Notes: generated by a model from the letters alone, not told the origin. A DNA stretch of 64,000 bases from Rhodothermus bifroesti (GCF_017908595.1 NZ_JAGKTL010000004.1:248001-312000), one strand, 5' to 3'. Positions 9,052 through 18,332 are shown, numbered from the stretch's first letter. A program made the numbers and translations.

Positions 9052-9455
9052 AACTCCTACTGGTTGAACCCTCACAGCTGCGCTGTCGCATTGGCAATAT
9101 CCTACGCTTGGGCGGCATAGAGGACCTGCAGGAAGTCACTAGCGGTCAAGAAGCCCTGCGTATGCTCAAACAGCAGTCGGTAGACTTGGTACTTATTGGC
9201 CCCTACGTAACCGATCCCCCTGGGCCGGAGCTTCTACGCCAGCTACGCCAGCTTGAGGGGCATCAACACACCGCTACGCTCATCTTTCTCGAAACCCCTA
9301 CCGACGAACACGTGCTAGAAGTGGCCGAACTCAATGTAAGCGGCATCATTGTGGTGCCATTTGAGGATGCCTACCTGCTTGCCCGCGTGCGCGAAACGCT
9401 GCGCCGCAGCCATAAAGCCTATCGTAAGCAGCTGCATATTGTGCGCGCAGCATAG
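9048..9455 (+). CDS. Degenerate CheY-like receiver (pseudo-receiver)
   Basis: 135-aa stand-alone receiver-fold protein that starts with KLLLVEPSQLR and overlaps the HDOD stop (ATGA). The frame extends upstream inside the HDOD gene but the ATG at 9048 begins exactly at beta-1. The active site is lost: the acidic pair is E7-P8, the phospho-acceptor position in VDLVLIG is Gly51, the Thr/Ser position reads LET, and the conserved Lys before Pro-Phe is Val103. It therefore cannot be phosphorylated in the normal way and more likely works as a constitutive binding module for the HDOD protein. Last gene of the flagellar operon, converging on the chemoreceptor with a 2-nt gap. Confidence 0.8.
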   Translation: MKLLLVEPSQLRCRIGNILRLGGIEDLQEVTSGQEALRMLKQQSVDLVLIGPYVTDPPGPELLRQLRQLEGHQHTATLIFLETPTDEHVLEVAELNVSGIIVVPFEDAYLLARVRETLRRSHKAYRKQLHIVRAA

Positions 9456-9457
9456 CA

Positions 9458-11665
9458 CTACACCACTTGTTCTTGCAAGCGGAAACGGACAATATGGCGT
9501 TCTAGCTCAGTTATGCTCTGATGGAGTCCATCGAAGCGCTCCCGAATTTGCTGGGCTCCTTGGGAAATGGCATGAATAGCCTCCGTAATCATCACCACGC
9601 TCTTTGCCATTTCTTCGCTAGTAGCTGCCTGCTGCTGGCTAGCTGAAGCAATCTGCGTGACCATGTCCATGGTTTCTTCGGCATTACGGAGCAGCGTGTT
9701 AAATTGCATACGCATGGCTTCGGCCTGCATCAGCCCAGCTTCAAGCTCTGTATAGCCCTGCTCCATCATGCGTACAGCTTCTTCCGTTTCTTGCTGCACG
9801 CGCTGAATCATCTCGGCAATCTCCCGCGTAGCTTGCGCTGTCCGCTCCGCCAATCGCCGCACCTCATCGGCCACCACGGCAAACCCCCGTCCCGAATCGC
9901 CAGCCCGCGCAGCCTCAATAGCCGCATTCAGAGCTAAGAGATTGGTCTGCGTAGCGATTTCTTCAATCACCGACACAATCGCACCAATTTGTTCACCCGA
10001 TTGACCCAACTTGCGCACATAGGAAACCGATTCCCGAACAGTTTGTGCCAAACGGTGGATGCTTTCCATCGTTTGCTGCAAGGTTAGTTCGCTTTCTTGA
10101 GCTGTCTTTTTGCTTAGTTGGGCTACCTGTGCTGTATGCTTAGCGCTCTGCGCATTGGATTCGGCCGTACGCGCCATTTCTTCAATAGCAGCGGCCACAT
10201 CGTTGGCTTGCTGCGTCTGCTGCATAACTTGATAAGCCAACACATCCGTAGCCTGTCGAATTTCTTCAGTATCGCTACGCACCATCTTGGTCAGCAGGTG
10301 CACCTGATGGATCATCTGCTCTAGGTTCGCCACCGCCTGATTAAATCCTTCAAAAAGTTGCTGAAACGCTATTTTGTATGTTTCCGCATCGGACAGTTTT
10401 TCTAACCGCACCGAAAGATCTCCCTCTGCAAAATCCCGCATTTGCTCAAGGATATAGGCCACATTAGCTTCCAAGGAAGCTTTTTGGGCTTCGATATGTG
10501 CAATAGCTTCTTGGATGCGTACTGCCTGCTGCGCCTTTTCGGCTTCCAGACTTTGAATGGTTTGCGCTACAGAGTCAGCGAGCTGGTTTAGCACATGACC
10601 AATTTGGGCAACTTCATCTTTGCTATCCTCCCCGAGCACGCGTGCAGCTAAATTTCCTTGTTGGAGCTCTTGGGCGACGGCAGCGACCCGCTCAATACGA
10701 TGGCTTAATTGCTTTCCTCCCCAATGGGCAGCCAAGGCCAAAAAGCCTATTGCAAGCAAGCTAAACCCCCCAATCCACCAAGCCTGAGCTCGCGCCTTGC
10801 CCAAAGCAGTTGCTGCAGGGACTTCTAGCCCTAGCACAAACGGGCCACTCTGGGCGCGTCGATAGTAGCCAATATAAGCTGGTCGATTGGGGTCCTGAAA
10901 AGTACCAAATGCCTCCCCATCTGCCTCACCTACCGCCCTCATGACACCACTGCGATGCCATACTTCTGGATCTTCTTTGCTATGCACAATTTCCCTCCCC
11001 TCTAGTGTACTTAAAAACAAACGCGATCCCTCAGGAAGCTGGGCATGCTCGGCGTTCATCCACGACAAAAGGTGCTGTATCACCACCTCAATTACAACTA
11101 GTCCTACCGCCTGCCCATCTTCGGTACGTACCGGATGCAAAACGAGCTGGTGATAATGGTCGCGCTCTTCAAAGCCAAAAAAGTCGGTCAGTAAAGGCTG
11201 CTGCAGGGCTTGTACAAAATAAGATAACCCACGAATTGATTGCCCTTCATGGGTATTGGTTGCATTGCCATGGGGCGGACTTAACCGAACAGTTCCTTCT
11301 ACATCGCTCAGAAAGACGTGATGATAGGCGCCCCACTTCGCTTCTTGGATCTGACGTAACACCTGCTCGGCCGCTTCTTTACTTCGTGCTTCAGAAGGAT
11401 TTCTGAGATACGCTATCACTGCGGGATGACCAGCCAGTGCAGCAGCATCTTGCAACAGCTGACGGTAATACTGCTCCGCAGCATTGTCTTTGACCTCAGC
11501 CACAAGCCGAAGCTTCTCTAAAGTCAACGCTTCAGCCAAATGCACCACACGCCATAAAACAACGAAAGAAAAAGCAATGAAAGGCAGCAGCGTAATACCA
11601 ATAGTAGCAATCACAAACTGTCGCCGTAACGAAAAAGTACGGATGATTCGAAAAAGAACCTGCAT
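9458..11665 (-). CDS. Methyl-accepting chemotaxis protein
   Basis: Transmembrane chemoreceptor, 735 aa from the ATG at 11665. The frame can be read to 11860, but that would run through the promoter and into the divergent symporter. Order: short cytoplasmic N-terminus, TM1 (about 15-37), a periplasmic Cache-like sensor of about 255 aa, TM2 (about 293-315), HAMP linker, then a signalling coiled coil whose hairpin tip carries [20 protein letters not shown] and [18 protein letters not shown] near 565-607. No C-terminal CheR-tethering pentapeptide is visible (ends RLQEQVV). A sigma-28-like box lies 40 nt upstream, tying it to the flagellar regulon. The ligand cannot be told from sequence. Confidence 0.93.
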   Translation of the reverse strand: MQVLFRIIRTFSLRRQFVIATIGITLLPFIAFSFVVLWRVVHLAEALTLEKLRLVAEVKDNAAEQYYRQLLQDAAALAGHPAVIAYLRNPSEARSKEAAEQVLRQIQEAKWGAYHHVFLSDVEGTVRLSPPHGNATNTHEGQSIRGLSYFVQALQQPLLTDFFGFEERDHYHQLVLHPVRTEDGQAVGLVVIEVVIQHLLSWMNAEHAQLPEGSRLFLSTLEGREIVHSKEDPEVWHRSGVMRAVGEADGEAFGTFQDPNRPAYIGYYRRAQSGPFVLGLEVPAATALGKARAQAWWIGGFSLLAIGFLALAAHWGGKQLSHRIERVAAVAQELQQGNLAARVLGEDSKDEVAQIGHVLNQLADSVAQTIQSLEAEKAQQAVRIQEAIAHIEAQKASLEANVAYILEQMRDFAEGDLSVRLEKLSDAETYKIAFQQLFEGFNQAVANLEQMIHQVHLLTKMVRSDTEEIRQATDVLAYQVMQQTQQANDVAAAIEEMARTAESNAQSAKHTAQVAQLSKKTAQESELTLQQTMESIHRLAQTVRESVSYVRKLGQSGEQIGAIVSVIEEIATQTNLLALNAAIEAARAGDSGRGFAVVADEVRRLAERTAQATREIAEMIQRVQQETEEAVRMMEQGYTELEAGLMQAEAMRMQFNTLLRNAEETMDMVTQIASASQQQAATSEEMAKSVVMITEAIHAISQGAQQIRERFDGLHQSITELERHIVRFRLQEQVV

Positions 11666-11704
11666 AGGCGCGCACTGGTTTGGGGTAAAAGAATTCCTAC
11701 CCAA

Positions 11705-11731
11705 GTATCGGCGCCACGTTTGGCCGTTAAA
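11705..11731 (-). promoter_or_regulatory. Sigma-28-like promoter of the chemoreceptor
   Basis: On the minus strand GCCGATAC (plus-strand 11705-11712) matches seven of eight bases of the sigma-28/FliA -10 box GCCGATAA. At the canonical 11-nt spacing the -35 position is TTTAACGG (11724-11731), a weak match. It lies 40 nt before the chemoreceptor ATG, a typical distance. The downstream gene class supports it; no start-site data are available. Confidence 0.5.
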
Positions 11732-11789
11732 GCGCGCGGATACCGCTTCCAAAACGCACCTGCGGCTACCTTTTCCGCGCACGCTGCCG

Positions 11790-11797
11790 TAGATTTG
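11790..11797 (+). promoter_or_regulatory. Bacteroidota-type -7 box for the symporter
   Basis: TAGATTTG fits the Bacteroidota -7 consensus TAnnTTTG exactly and lies 31 nt before the symporter ATG. A good TTG -33 element at 19-21 nt is not visible; only a T-rich TTTT at 11771-11774 is nearby. The rest of 11666-11828 holds only the divergent chemoreceptor promoter. Confidence 0.4.
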
Positions 11798-11828
11798 GCA
11801 GGCAATCATCAATGATTTCTTTTTGCCT

Positions 11829-13622
11829 ATGCATCTCACGTGGCTCGACGGCGCGCTCATTGTCGCTTACTTTTTGTTTTCCATAGGGATTGCCCTGTAC
11901 TACTATCGCCGCGCTGGACAGAATACCGCAGAGTTCTTCCTTTCAGGTCGGAATATGCCTTGGTGGCTGGCTGGCACAAGCATGGTAGCCACTACGTTTG
12001 CAGCCGACACGCCTTTGGCGGTATCAGAGCTGGTAGCCTACAACGGCATTGCAGGAAATTGGCTTTGGTGGAACTTTGCTTTAGGGGGTGTGCTGACGGT
12101 GTTTTTCTTTGCCCGCCTGTGGCGTCGAAGCGGTGTGTTGACCGATGTGGAGTTTGTCGAACTGCGCTACAGTGGCCAAGCAGCTGCTTGGCTACGTGGC
12201 CTCAAGGCCGTTTACTTTGGACTGTTCATGAATGTGATCATTCTGGGGTGGGTGTCGCTGGCCATGCAAACGGTCATTGACATTTTATTCCCCGGACTAA
12301 CGCTTTTTGGCCGCACGTCGTTTGTGGTACTGGGCATCGAGATGAGCGCTTCGCTTGTGCTGGTTGGCCTATTGGTGCTTCTTGTGGGCGGGTACTCGCT
12401 GCTTTCAGGGCTGTGGGGGGTCGCTGTCACCGACGTGTTCCAATTTGTGCTGGCTATGGGCGGCACAACGCTGCTGGCCATTTTTGCGCTGAACTTGCCT
12501 GAGGTGGGGGGTATTGCTGGCCTTAAGGCCCGGCTTCCTGAAACAACGTTTCACATGCTTCCTACCGTAGGGGAAGCTGTACAAGGGGTAGGCGTTCTGG
12601 CACTTTCGATTGCGGCCTTTGCGGCTTATATCGGCGTGCAGTGGTGGGCAAGCTGGTATCCCGGTGCCGAACCTGGTGGCGGTGGCTATATTGCACAACG
12701 GATGATGAGCGCTAAAGACGAGCGCCACGCGTTGTTTTCAGCCCTTTGGTTCAACATTGCACACTATTGCATACGTCCCTGGCCCTGGATCCTTACGGCG
12801 CTGGTGGCGCTGGTGCTGTTTCCAGGAGAAAATCCGCGGAATGCCTACGTGCTCGTGATGCGCGACACATTGCCATCAGGCCTGCTGGGATTACTGGTTG
12901 CAGCGTTTCTGGCAGCTTTCATGAGTACCGTCTCGACGCAGCTGAACTGGGGCGTATCGTACTTGGTCAACGACTTTTGGCGGCGTTTTGTCCGGCCTAA
13001 TGCCAACGAAAAACATTACGTGCGTGTAGCACGTGTGCTAACGTTTGTGCTGGCTGTCATTAGCGTACTGGTAACCAGCCAACTTCAGTCGATCAGCGGT
13101 GCCTGGAGCCTTATTCTTACCGCCTCTGGGGGACTAGGGCTAGTGTTGATTTTGCGTTGGTACTGGTGGCGTATCAATGCCTGGAGTGAACTTACCGCCA
13201 CACTGGTTCCTTTAGTGCTGGCTGGACTGGCCTTTTTAGGCATCCCCGTTCCAGGACTGCTGGATCCTTTTCCTACGAACCTATTTGCCGTGGTTGCCTA
13301 TACTACGCTGGCTTGGGTGACCGCTACCGTGTTTACGCCCCCTACCGATGCGGCAACGCTCGATGCCTTTTATCGCCGGGTACGCCCTGTAGGACCGGGT
13401 TGGAAGCCGGTCGCTGTTCGACATCCCGACATTCAGCCAGAAACCATGCTAAAGACCTTAGCCCTCGACTGGCTGGCTGGCGTGGTGCTTGTCTACAGCA
13501 TTTTGTTCGGCATAGGCCAGGTCCTCTTAGGATCTCAGCTACTTGGCTTGAGCCTTCTTATGCTAGCCTGCGCCACAGGCATGCTGCTTTGGCGCCGCCT
13601 GCGCCGCTTGCCCACTGCTTGA
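11829..13622 (+). CDS. Sodium:solute symporter family protein
   Basis: Inner-membrane Na+-coupled transporter of the SSS family, 597 aa from the ATG (a TTG two codons earlier extends it trivially). Many hydrophobic spans are seen, including the N-terminal [20 protein letters not shown], followed by [20 protein letters not shown], which is the family signature (R-N-x-P-W-W after TM1), and [12 protein letters not shown] in the unwound TM region. The highly Trp-rich segment [20 protein letters not shown] also fits. The substrate is unknown. It is monocistronic between the divergent chemoreceptor and the groES-like gene. Confidence 0.9.
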   Translation: MHLTWLDGALIVAYFLFSIGIALYYYRRAGQNTAEFFLSGRNMPWWLAGTSMVATTFAADTPLAVSELVAYNGIAGNWLWWNFALGGVLTVFFFARLWRRSGVLTDVEFVELRYSGQAAAWLRGLKAVYFGLFMNVIILGWVSLAMQTVIDILFPGLTLFGRTSFVVLGIEMSASLVLVGLLVLLVGGYSLLSGLWGVAVTDVFQFVLAMGGTTLLAIFALNLPEVGGIAGLKARLPETTFHMLPTVGEAVQGVGVLALSIAAFAAYIGVQWWASWYPGAEPGGGGYIAQRMMSAKDERHALFSALWFNIAHYCIRPWPWILTALVALVLFPGENPRNAYVLVMRDTLPSGLLGLLVAAFLAAFMSTVSTQLNWGVSYLVNDFWRRFVRPNANEKHYVRVARVLTFVLAVISVLVTSQLQSISGAWSLILTASGGLGLVLILRWYWWRINAWSELTATLVPLVLAGLAFLGIPVPGLLDPFPTNLFAVVAYTTLAWVTATVFTPPTDAATLDAFYRRVRPVGPGWKPVAVRHPDIQPETMLKTLALDWLAGVVLVYSILFGIGQVLLGSQLLGLSLLMLACATGMLLWRRLRRLPTA

Positions 13623-13685
13623 GGCCGAAACGTCCTAAGGCTTGCTTGCGTATTATTGCTGATTTAAAGCAGGTAAGTAGCATTT

Positions 13686-14117
13686 ATGCATACCTTTCGA
13701 GGTGAGCTCATTATTGTAGGTGACCGGGTGCTAATTGAACCTGAAGAAGGCGAGCGCCAGACCAAAACCGGTCTATACCTTCCTGCCACGGTAGTAGAGC
13801 ACGAACGCGTAGGGACGGGGCGTGTCATCAAAGTAGGACCGGGCTATCTGATGCCCAATCCTGAGTACTCTGAAAGCGAACCCTGGGCCCCTAATCGGGA
13901 AGCGGTTCGCTACCTACCACTTCAAGCCCAGCCCGGTGACTATGCTTTCTTCCTCAAGAAAGATGCCATTGAGCTGACTTACGAAAACCGCAACTACGTC
14001 ATCGTCCCTCATAATGCTATTCTAGCCCTGGTACGCCCCAGTGCGGAAGACCTTCTGGAAAAGCTCGAAAAGCTGGACGATTTAGATGACCTGGAAGATC
14101 TGCTCGGCAATGCTTAA
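13686..14117 (+). CDS. GroES-like co-chaperonin with acidic tail
   Basis: 143-aa protein with the GroES fold: IIVGDRVLIEPEEGERQTKT then GLYLPATVVEHERVGTGRVI, matching strand-loop-strand and the chaperonin-binding mobile loop. It is about 45 aa longer than GroES, with an insertion in the middle (YLMPNPEYSESEPWAPNREA) and a Leu/Asp/Glu-rich C-terminal helix (EKLDDLDDLEDLL). No groEL is next to it, so it is likely a second co-chaperonin or a GroES-fold protein with its own role rather than the housekeeping groES. Its stop overlaps the convergent kinase gene by 4 nt. Confidence 0.75.
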   Translation: MHTFRGELIIVGDRVLIEPEEGERQTKTGLYLPATVVEHERVGTGRVIKVGPGYLMPNPEYSESEPWAPNREAVRYLPLQAQPGDYAFFLKKDAIELTYENRNYVIVPHNAILALVRPSAEDLLEKLEKLDDLDDLEDLLGNA

Positions 14118-15919
14118 AGCTGTTGCCACCAGCGATGGGTATCCTCAACAGCAGGTAGTGGCCGGTTATTTGGACCTACAGGCATTGGCGTAGGCGCAGG
14201 AGCCCCTTCTAAACGTGGCAGCGAACGCAAACGCAGTAGATAGGCCAGATATTTTCTGAAACTCACGTTTGGCAATGCGGCCAAACGCTTGCGCAGTTGA
14301 TCTAGTTCGGTTTGTTGGGCCTGCATTTTTTCGCGAATGCGCTGCATTTCTTCCTCAAAGCGCGCTAACCGGTGCTGCACGTAGTGCGCTAGACGGAGCG
14401 CTTCGGCGGGCGACAACTGATCGGGCAATTCCTCTTGATAGCGTGCTACCAGGGCTGCACGCCACAGGTTTACCCGTGCCCGCGTTTCATCGCTCAGCTG
14501 GCGGGCTTTGGCCACACGCTCTGGCGTAGCCTGATAGGCATTCCGAATACCAGCTGCTTTGAGGCGAATGACCACCTTGTGCGAAAGGCCTTCAAAGCTG
14601 GCTGCTTCGTCAATAAAATGATACTTCAAGCGATCCCGAAGTGCTGCTTCTTGCAACTCGCGTAAGCGGGCTTGCTGCAGCTGCTGTTGCTGGGCCAGAA
14701 ACGCCTTTCGCTCCTGGTCAAGACGGGTAAGCTGGCGTTCTAGATCGCTCAGCAGACGTACAAAAAAGGCTTGTTCGCGTTGAAGGCGGCGCCGGCGTCG
14801 CACCACGGCGTTACGTTGGTAGCGATAGGCTGCCAGTCCCAACCCCCCAAGCACGCCAACACCCCAAAAGCTTACACCAAGCCATAGTCTTATGCCAAAA
14901 CCAACCGCTCCAGACAAGGCACTCCAACCTAAAAGCGCTGGTAAAAACGCACGTTCAACCCCAACGCGTGCGGCTGTAGTAGCGCTTGGCCGATGCTTTC
15001 GCTGACGTGAAAGTCGAACTACAGGGGCCCCGTGCTGCACCTGCTGCAGTGAAGGCACTTGCCTGGGTTCCAGGTGGCATGCGTGACGGAGTGCAGCGGC
15101 TAAAGGTCGCACAGGTTCCAGCGTTAGGAGCTCCTGAAAAAGGGGTGAGCGATCTGGGGCATAAAAATCATGAGCCCGAAACAACAGCGCTTCTTCACCG
15201 CCGTAGCGTTCCCAAAGATCAGGCCGATAGCGCAGCGCTTGAAGGGCTGTAAAGATAACCAACGCAGGAAAACGGTCAATCCAGGGACCGTAATCTGTTT
15301 CACTCCGATCCGGATGCTGATAGTTACGGTGTCCTAGCTCGGGGCTTCTGCGCCTGTGCAGTGCTGGTACGTAAACAGCATCGTAGTCAATTAGCGTTAA
15401 GCGAGGCTGCCCGGCTTCCAGGCTAACCAGCACATTTCCATGCTGCAGGTCTCCATGCGCCACTTCGGCTGTTTCGAGCTGCTGAAGGAGCGCTACCCAA
15501 GCCTGAGCAAGCTGTTCAAGCACTGTGGGCTCAGCCAGGTGCTCAGCGACAAACCGGTTGAGCGGCACGCCTTCTACCCACGCCATCTTAAGCACGGGAT
15601 AGCGCTGTCCTTCTAGCTGTATGCCTTCGGGCAGAAACGTAAACGGGACAAAGGGCAATGTTGGGTGGTGTTTGAGCTGCTGGGCTAGGGCTCGGTAGCG
15701 GACTTCTAGATCGGCTACTGGTGCATGGAAGCATCGCACGGCCCACCGTTGGGTACGCGCACGGAGCACAAAAACCGTGGCAAAGGCACCGCTTATGACC
15801 CGAGGTAGTCCCAGCGCGTCCACTTCAGGCGTGGCTTGCTGCAGCTCGGGGTCTAAAAAGGCGGCCTGCGGCCATTGTACCGCCTCACGATATTGGCTTG
15901 GGGTAGGATAGCACGGCAT
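14114..15919 (-). CDS. YegI-like protein kinase with helix-hairpin-helix region
   Basis: Predicted Ser/Thr kinase, 601 aa from the ATG at 15919 (17 nt after the phosphatase stop); a TTG at 15952 would overlap the phosphatase and is less likely. Kinase features: SGAFATVF glycine loop, WAVRCF at the beta-3 position (Arg where most kinases have Lys), HGDLQHGN catalytic loop at about 155-162 and LIDYDAVYVP for the DFG region, then ELGHRNYQHPDR. These are the motifs of the E. coli YegI family. Then come hydrophobic segments, a long Gln/Arg-rich coiled coil, an HhH-like GLSHKVVIRLKAAGI segment and a second coiled coil. Last gene of the vWA-PP2C-kinase triad. Confidence 0.85.
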   Translation of the reverse strand: MPCYPTPSQYREAVQWPQAAFLDPELQQATPEVDALGLPRVISGAFATVFVLRARTQRWAVRCFHAPVADLEVRYRALAQQLKHHPTLPFVPFTFLPEGIQLEGQRYPVLKMAWVEGVPLNRFVAEHLAEPTVLEQLAQAWVALLQQLETAEVAHGDLQHGNVLVSLEAGQPRLTLIDYDAVYVPALHRRRSPELGHRNYQHPDRSETDYGPWIDRFPALVIFTALQALRYRPDLWERYGGEEALLFRAHDFYAPDRSPLFQELLTLEPVRPLAAALRHACHLEPRQVPSLQQVQHGAPVVRLSRQRKHRPSATTAARVGVERAFLPALLGWSALSGAVGFGIRLWLGVSFWGVGVLGGLGLAAYRYQRNAVVRRRRRLQREQAFFVRLLSDLERQLTRLDQERKAFLAQQQQLQQARLRELQEAALRDRLKYHFIDEAASFEGLSHKVVIRLKAAGIRNAYQATPERVAKARQLSDETRARVNLWRAALVARYQEELPDQLSPAEALRLAHYVQHRLARFEEEMQRIREKMQAQQTELDQLRKRLAALPNVSFRKYLAYLLRLRSLPRLEGAPAPTPMPVGPNNRPLPAVEDTHRWWQQL

Positions 15920-15936
15920 GACAGCCTGCACGCTTC

Positions 15937-16629
15937 CTAGGATTCTAGACAAAAAATCACTACCGCTGTCACATCGTCGTTACGCAGCGTCCGATGCTGG
16001 CGAGCCGTTCGCAACTGGGCTGCCAATTCAACCGAAGTCAACCTGAGCGGCAATGTTGGATCAAAGCGCAGCAGCCAAGCAGCCAAAGCATCCGTTGCTA
16101 AAATAAACGCATCGCCTGGCCTCCAGCGTCCTTTGAGGACAACTGCAGCTGCATCGACGTTTGCCTGACTACTAATCAGGGCTGGGCGCTGGCTAAACTG
16201 ATCGGGGTGGCTTAGCGGCCAAGCTTGGAGCAACTGTTCTTGCCGCAAATGGAACAAAACCGCATCGCCAACAGCTACGGCCTGCCAGTTACCATTAGCT
16301 TGGAGCCCCAAGCCCAGTAGTGCTGCACACGCGCCTTCATCTAGCTTGGCCGCCAAGTACCAGGGAAGTGGGGCAATGGGCAAGTTTTTCTCCCAGCCAG
16401 CACGCCACTTAGGAAGACAGGTATTCAAATCCTCGAGCGTCAAGGGTAACTCTTGACAGAAGCTTTGCGCAAGATAACGCGCCCAGCTTCCGGCAAATGC
16501 CGTCTCGGTTGCACCATCCGACACCGCAGCGGCAAAAGGCCATCCTGGACGCACGGCAAACGCATCTTCGTAAGCCGAGCTTTCAGCTTCGGTGCGCGGC
16601 ATCCAGAACGTCCAAACCAGAGGGAACAT
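15937..16629 (-). CDS. PP2C-family Ser/Thr phosphatase (YegK-like)
   Basis: 230-aa cytosolic PP2C-type phosphatase. The metal-binding motifs are in order: YEDAFAV (about 20-26), AVSDGATE (36-42 region), ACAALLGL, AVGDAVLF, LATDALAAWLL and RNDDVTAVVI near the C-terminus. It resembles the short PP2C found with YegI-type kinases. It should reverse phosphorylation by the kinase encoded downstream. It lies 6 nt after the vWA gene, so the three genes form one transcript. Confidence 0.88.
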   Translation of the reverse strand: MFPLVWTFWMPRTEAESSAYEDAFAVRPGWPFAAAVSDGATETAFAGSWARYLAQSFCQELPLTLEDLNTCLPKWRAGWEKNLPIAPLPWYLAAKLDEGACAALLGLGLQANGNWQAVAVGDAVLFHLRQEQLLQAWPLSHPDQFSQRPALISSQANVDAAAVVLKGRWRPGDAFILATDALAAWLLRFDPTLPLRLTSVELAAQLRTARQHRTLRNDDVTAVVIFCLES

Positions 16630-16635
16630 AACGCT

Positions 16636-17499
16636 TCAGCGCAAGGTGCTGGGACGCGTACCAATCTCCAGAAAATGCACTAGGGCCACCGGATCGGCAT
16701 TAAACACGAATCCTCGCGTGTCCATGGTCACCCGGTAGCCCTCTTGCTCAGCTGCAGCGCGCATGGTAAAGGGCAGCGTGCTGGACATTTGGAAAAGCTG
16801 AAGGGCATAGGTATCGCGCGGCAAGGCATCGACGCTATCGGGGAGCATCAAGGGCGGTTCTTCAGAAGAAGAAAGGTGCACGTTAAAAAGTAGCGTCTCC
16901 CCATCGTCGGTGGCAAAGCTGCGCAGCTGCTGTGCGTAGCGCAACGGATCGCCATCGGTTGCTTCGCCATCGGTGATGTTGATCACGATAGGCGGAAAGC
17001 TACTGGGGTGCACGTCGATCCAGGTGCGTACCATTTGAGCAGCCAGGTCAAGCGCTTGGCACATGGGCGTACCGTTTTTGGCGTAAGGATCGAACCAGAC
17101 AGGAAACTTAACGCGCCGCTCCGTCCACCCCCCTTGGCCATCGGGCACTTTTTTTAATCGTTCCTCTAAGCGGAGGGGGCGCTCAGCCAGATGGCTGAGA
17201 GGCACCCAGTCACCGACGATCCGATAGTCTTCCGCGGGTCGAATGAGCGGCTGCACGCGTTCGCCATAGCCCACCACCCCTACGTAGAAATAGTCGCGCA
17301 CGCCGTCTTCTTTGGCGCAGCGCAGGATCAGGTTTTGAAGTAGCCGATTGACCACATCCGCTAGTACGCGTGCCTTGCTTGGTGCAGCATCGCCTCGCTG
17401 CTCAGCGCCCCCAAAGGGTTCTTGCATCGAAGCCGATTGATCCAGCAAAAACAAGATCGCAGCCGGCGTGCTGCGGCTGATCTCTGCAGAATAGGCCAT
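16636..17499 (-). CDS. TerY/YegL-like vWA domain protein
   Basis: 287-aa von Willebrand factor A domain protein with an intact MIDAS: LLDQSASM supplies Asp20, Ser22 and Ser24, NGTPMCQAL gives Thr144 and ITDGEATDGD gives Asp177. No signal peptide or membrane segment, so a cytosolic TerY/YegL type rather than a batA-like membrane type. In the TerY-P module described in the literature, such a vWA protein is encoded with a PP2C phosphatase and a YegI-like kinase, exactly the order here; it probably acts as metal-dependent scaffold or substrate. First gene of the triad, 59 nt after the TPR gene. Confidence 0.88.
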   Translation of the reverse strand: MAYSAEISRSTPAAILFLLDQSASMQEPFGGAEQRGDAAPSKARVLADVVNRLLQNLILRCAKEDGVRDYFYVGVVGYGERVQPLIRPAEDYRIVGDWVPLSHLAERPLRLEERLKKVPDGQGGWTERRVKFPVWFDPYAKNGTPMCQALDLAAQMVRTWIDVHPSSFPPIVINITDGEATDGDPLRYAQQLRSFATDDGETLLFNVHLSSSEEPPLMLPDSVDALPRDTYALQLFQMSSTLPFTMRAAAEQEGYRVTMDTRGFVFNADPVALVHFLEIGTRPSTLR

Positions 17500-17558
17500 G
17501 GCAGGTTGTAGGATGCTCGTTTAAGGCAGGGATAGAACGAAGCGGGGGTAGAAGGGGT

Positions 17559-18332
17559 TCAGCGGAGGCGGCGCAAAAGCGCTTGGGCCTCAGCTTGGTA
17601 GAGGGAATCGTTCGGCTCGCTAGGAGACAAGGCAAGCGCGCGCTCTAGCGCGCGCCGTGCTGCTTCAGGCTGCTTCAAGCGGAGCAGCGTACGTCCCAGC
17701 TCTAGATAGTGTACCACGCGTGGTTTGAGTGTCAGTGCTTGCCGAAAGTCTGCAGCCGCCTGCTCTAGCGAAGCCCGCGGTAGCCCTCCATAGACCACTT
17801 TAACGATTGCACGTTCCAGGGCACTCAGTGTAGCCACCTCGTAATACCAGCGGCCACGCAGGTGGTATGCAATGTCGTTTTGGGGGTCCAGGAACAGAGC
17901 GCGATCGATATAGGCTTTGATTTGGCGAGCGTGCTCGACTTTGGCCTGGGGATGGGAAACCAAAGCCAGCCGACCGGCAGCAATTGCCGCAGCCACATAG
18001 GCACGGCTGTTGAGCGAGTCAAGCGCAATCGCTGCTTGTGCATCAGCCAGGGCAGCTTGGTACCATTGGCGCTGTTGCGCTTTCTCTGAAGCTCGAAGGC
18101 CCTGCTCAACGCGCAGACGGGATCGGCGCCAGAGCCACTCAGCGCGATCATGCTCATACTGCAGCCCAGCTTCCACCACTTCAAGGGCTTTGGCAAATGC
18201 CCCAGCCTGCCACAAGCTATCGGCTTGGTACAGCCTAATCGAGGAAGAGGCAGATTGACCTAACGAGGCTACAGCGCTCACGATCGCAACGGCCAGTCCA
18301 ACGAGCAGCTGGCCTAGGGCTGCTGCGTTCAC
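17559..18332 (-). CDS. RMDN-like TPR protein with signal peptide
   Basis: 257 aa from the GTG at 18332, one base after the PSP1 stop; the frame extends upstream but only within the PSP1 gene. It starts with a signal peptide or anchor (hydrophobic to about residue 22) followed by TPR helices. The C-terminal half resembles the eukaryotic 'regulator of microtubule dynamics' (RMDN/FAM82) repeat domain: LDPQNDIAYHLRGRWYYEVA, VYGGLPRASLEQAAADFRQA and HYLELGRTLLRL. Bacterial members have no known function. Co-directional with the vWA-PP2C-kinase genes and possibly their extracytoplasmic sensor, which is inference. Confidence 0.75.
   Translation of the reverse strand: MNAAALGQLLVGLAVAIVSAVASLGQSASSSIRLYQADSLWQAGAFAKALEVVEAGLQYEHDRAEWLWRRSRLRVEQGLRASEKAQQRQWYQAALADAQAAIALDSLNSRAYVAAAIAAGRLALVSHPQAKVEHARQIKAYIDRALFLDPQNDIAYHLRGRWYYEVATLSALERAIVKVVYGGLPRASLEQAAADFRQALTLKPRVVHYLELGRTLLRLKQPEAARRALERALALSPSEPNDSLYQAEAQALLRRLR

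Noticed and set aside
11666-11860. 65-residue N-terminal extension of the chemoreceptor.
   Set aside because: It would run into the divergent symporter gene and precede TM1 with non-signal-like sequence; the ATG at 11665 is right before TM1.
15920-15952. TTG start of the kinase overlapping the phosphatase gene.
   Set aside because: The ATG at 15919 begins at the conserved N-terminus of the family and avoids the overlap.
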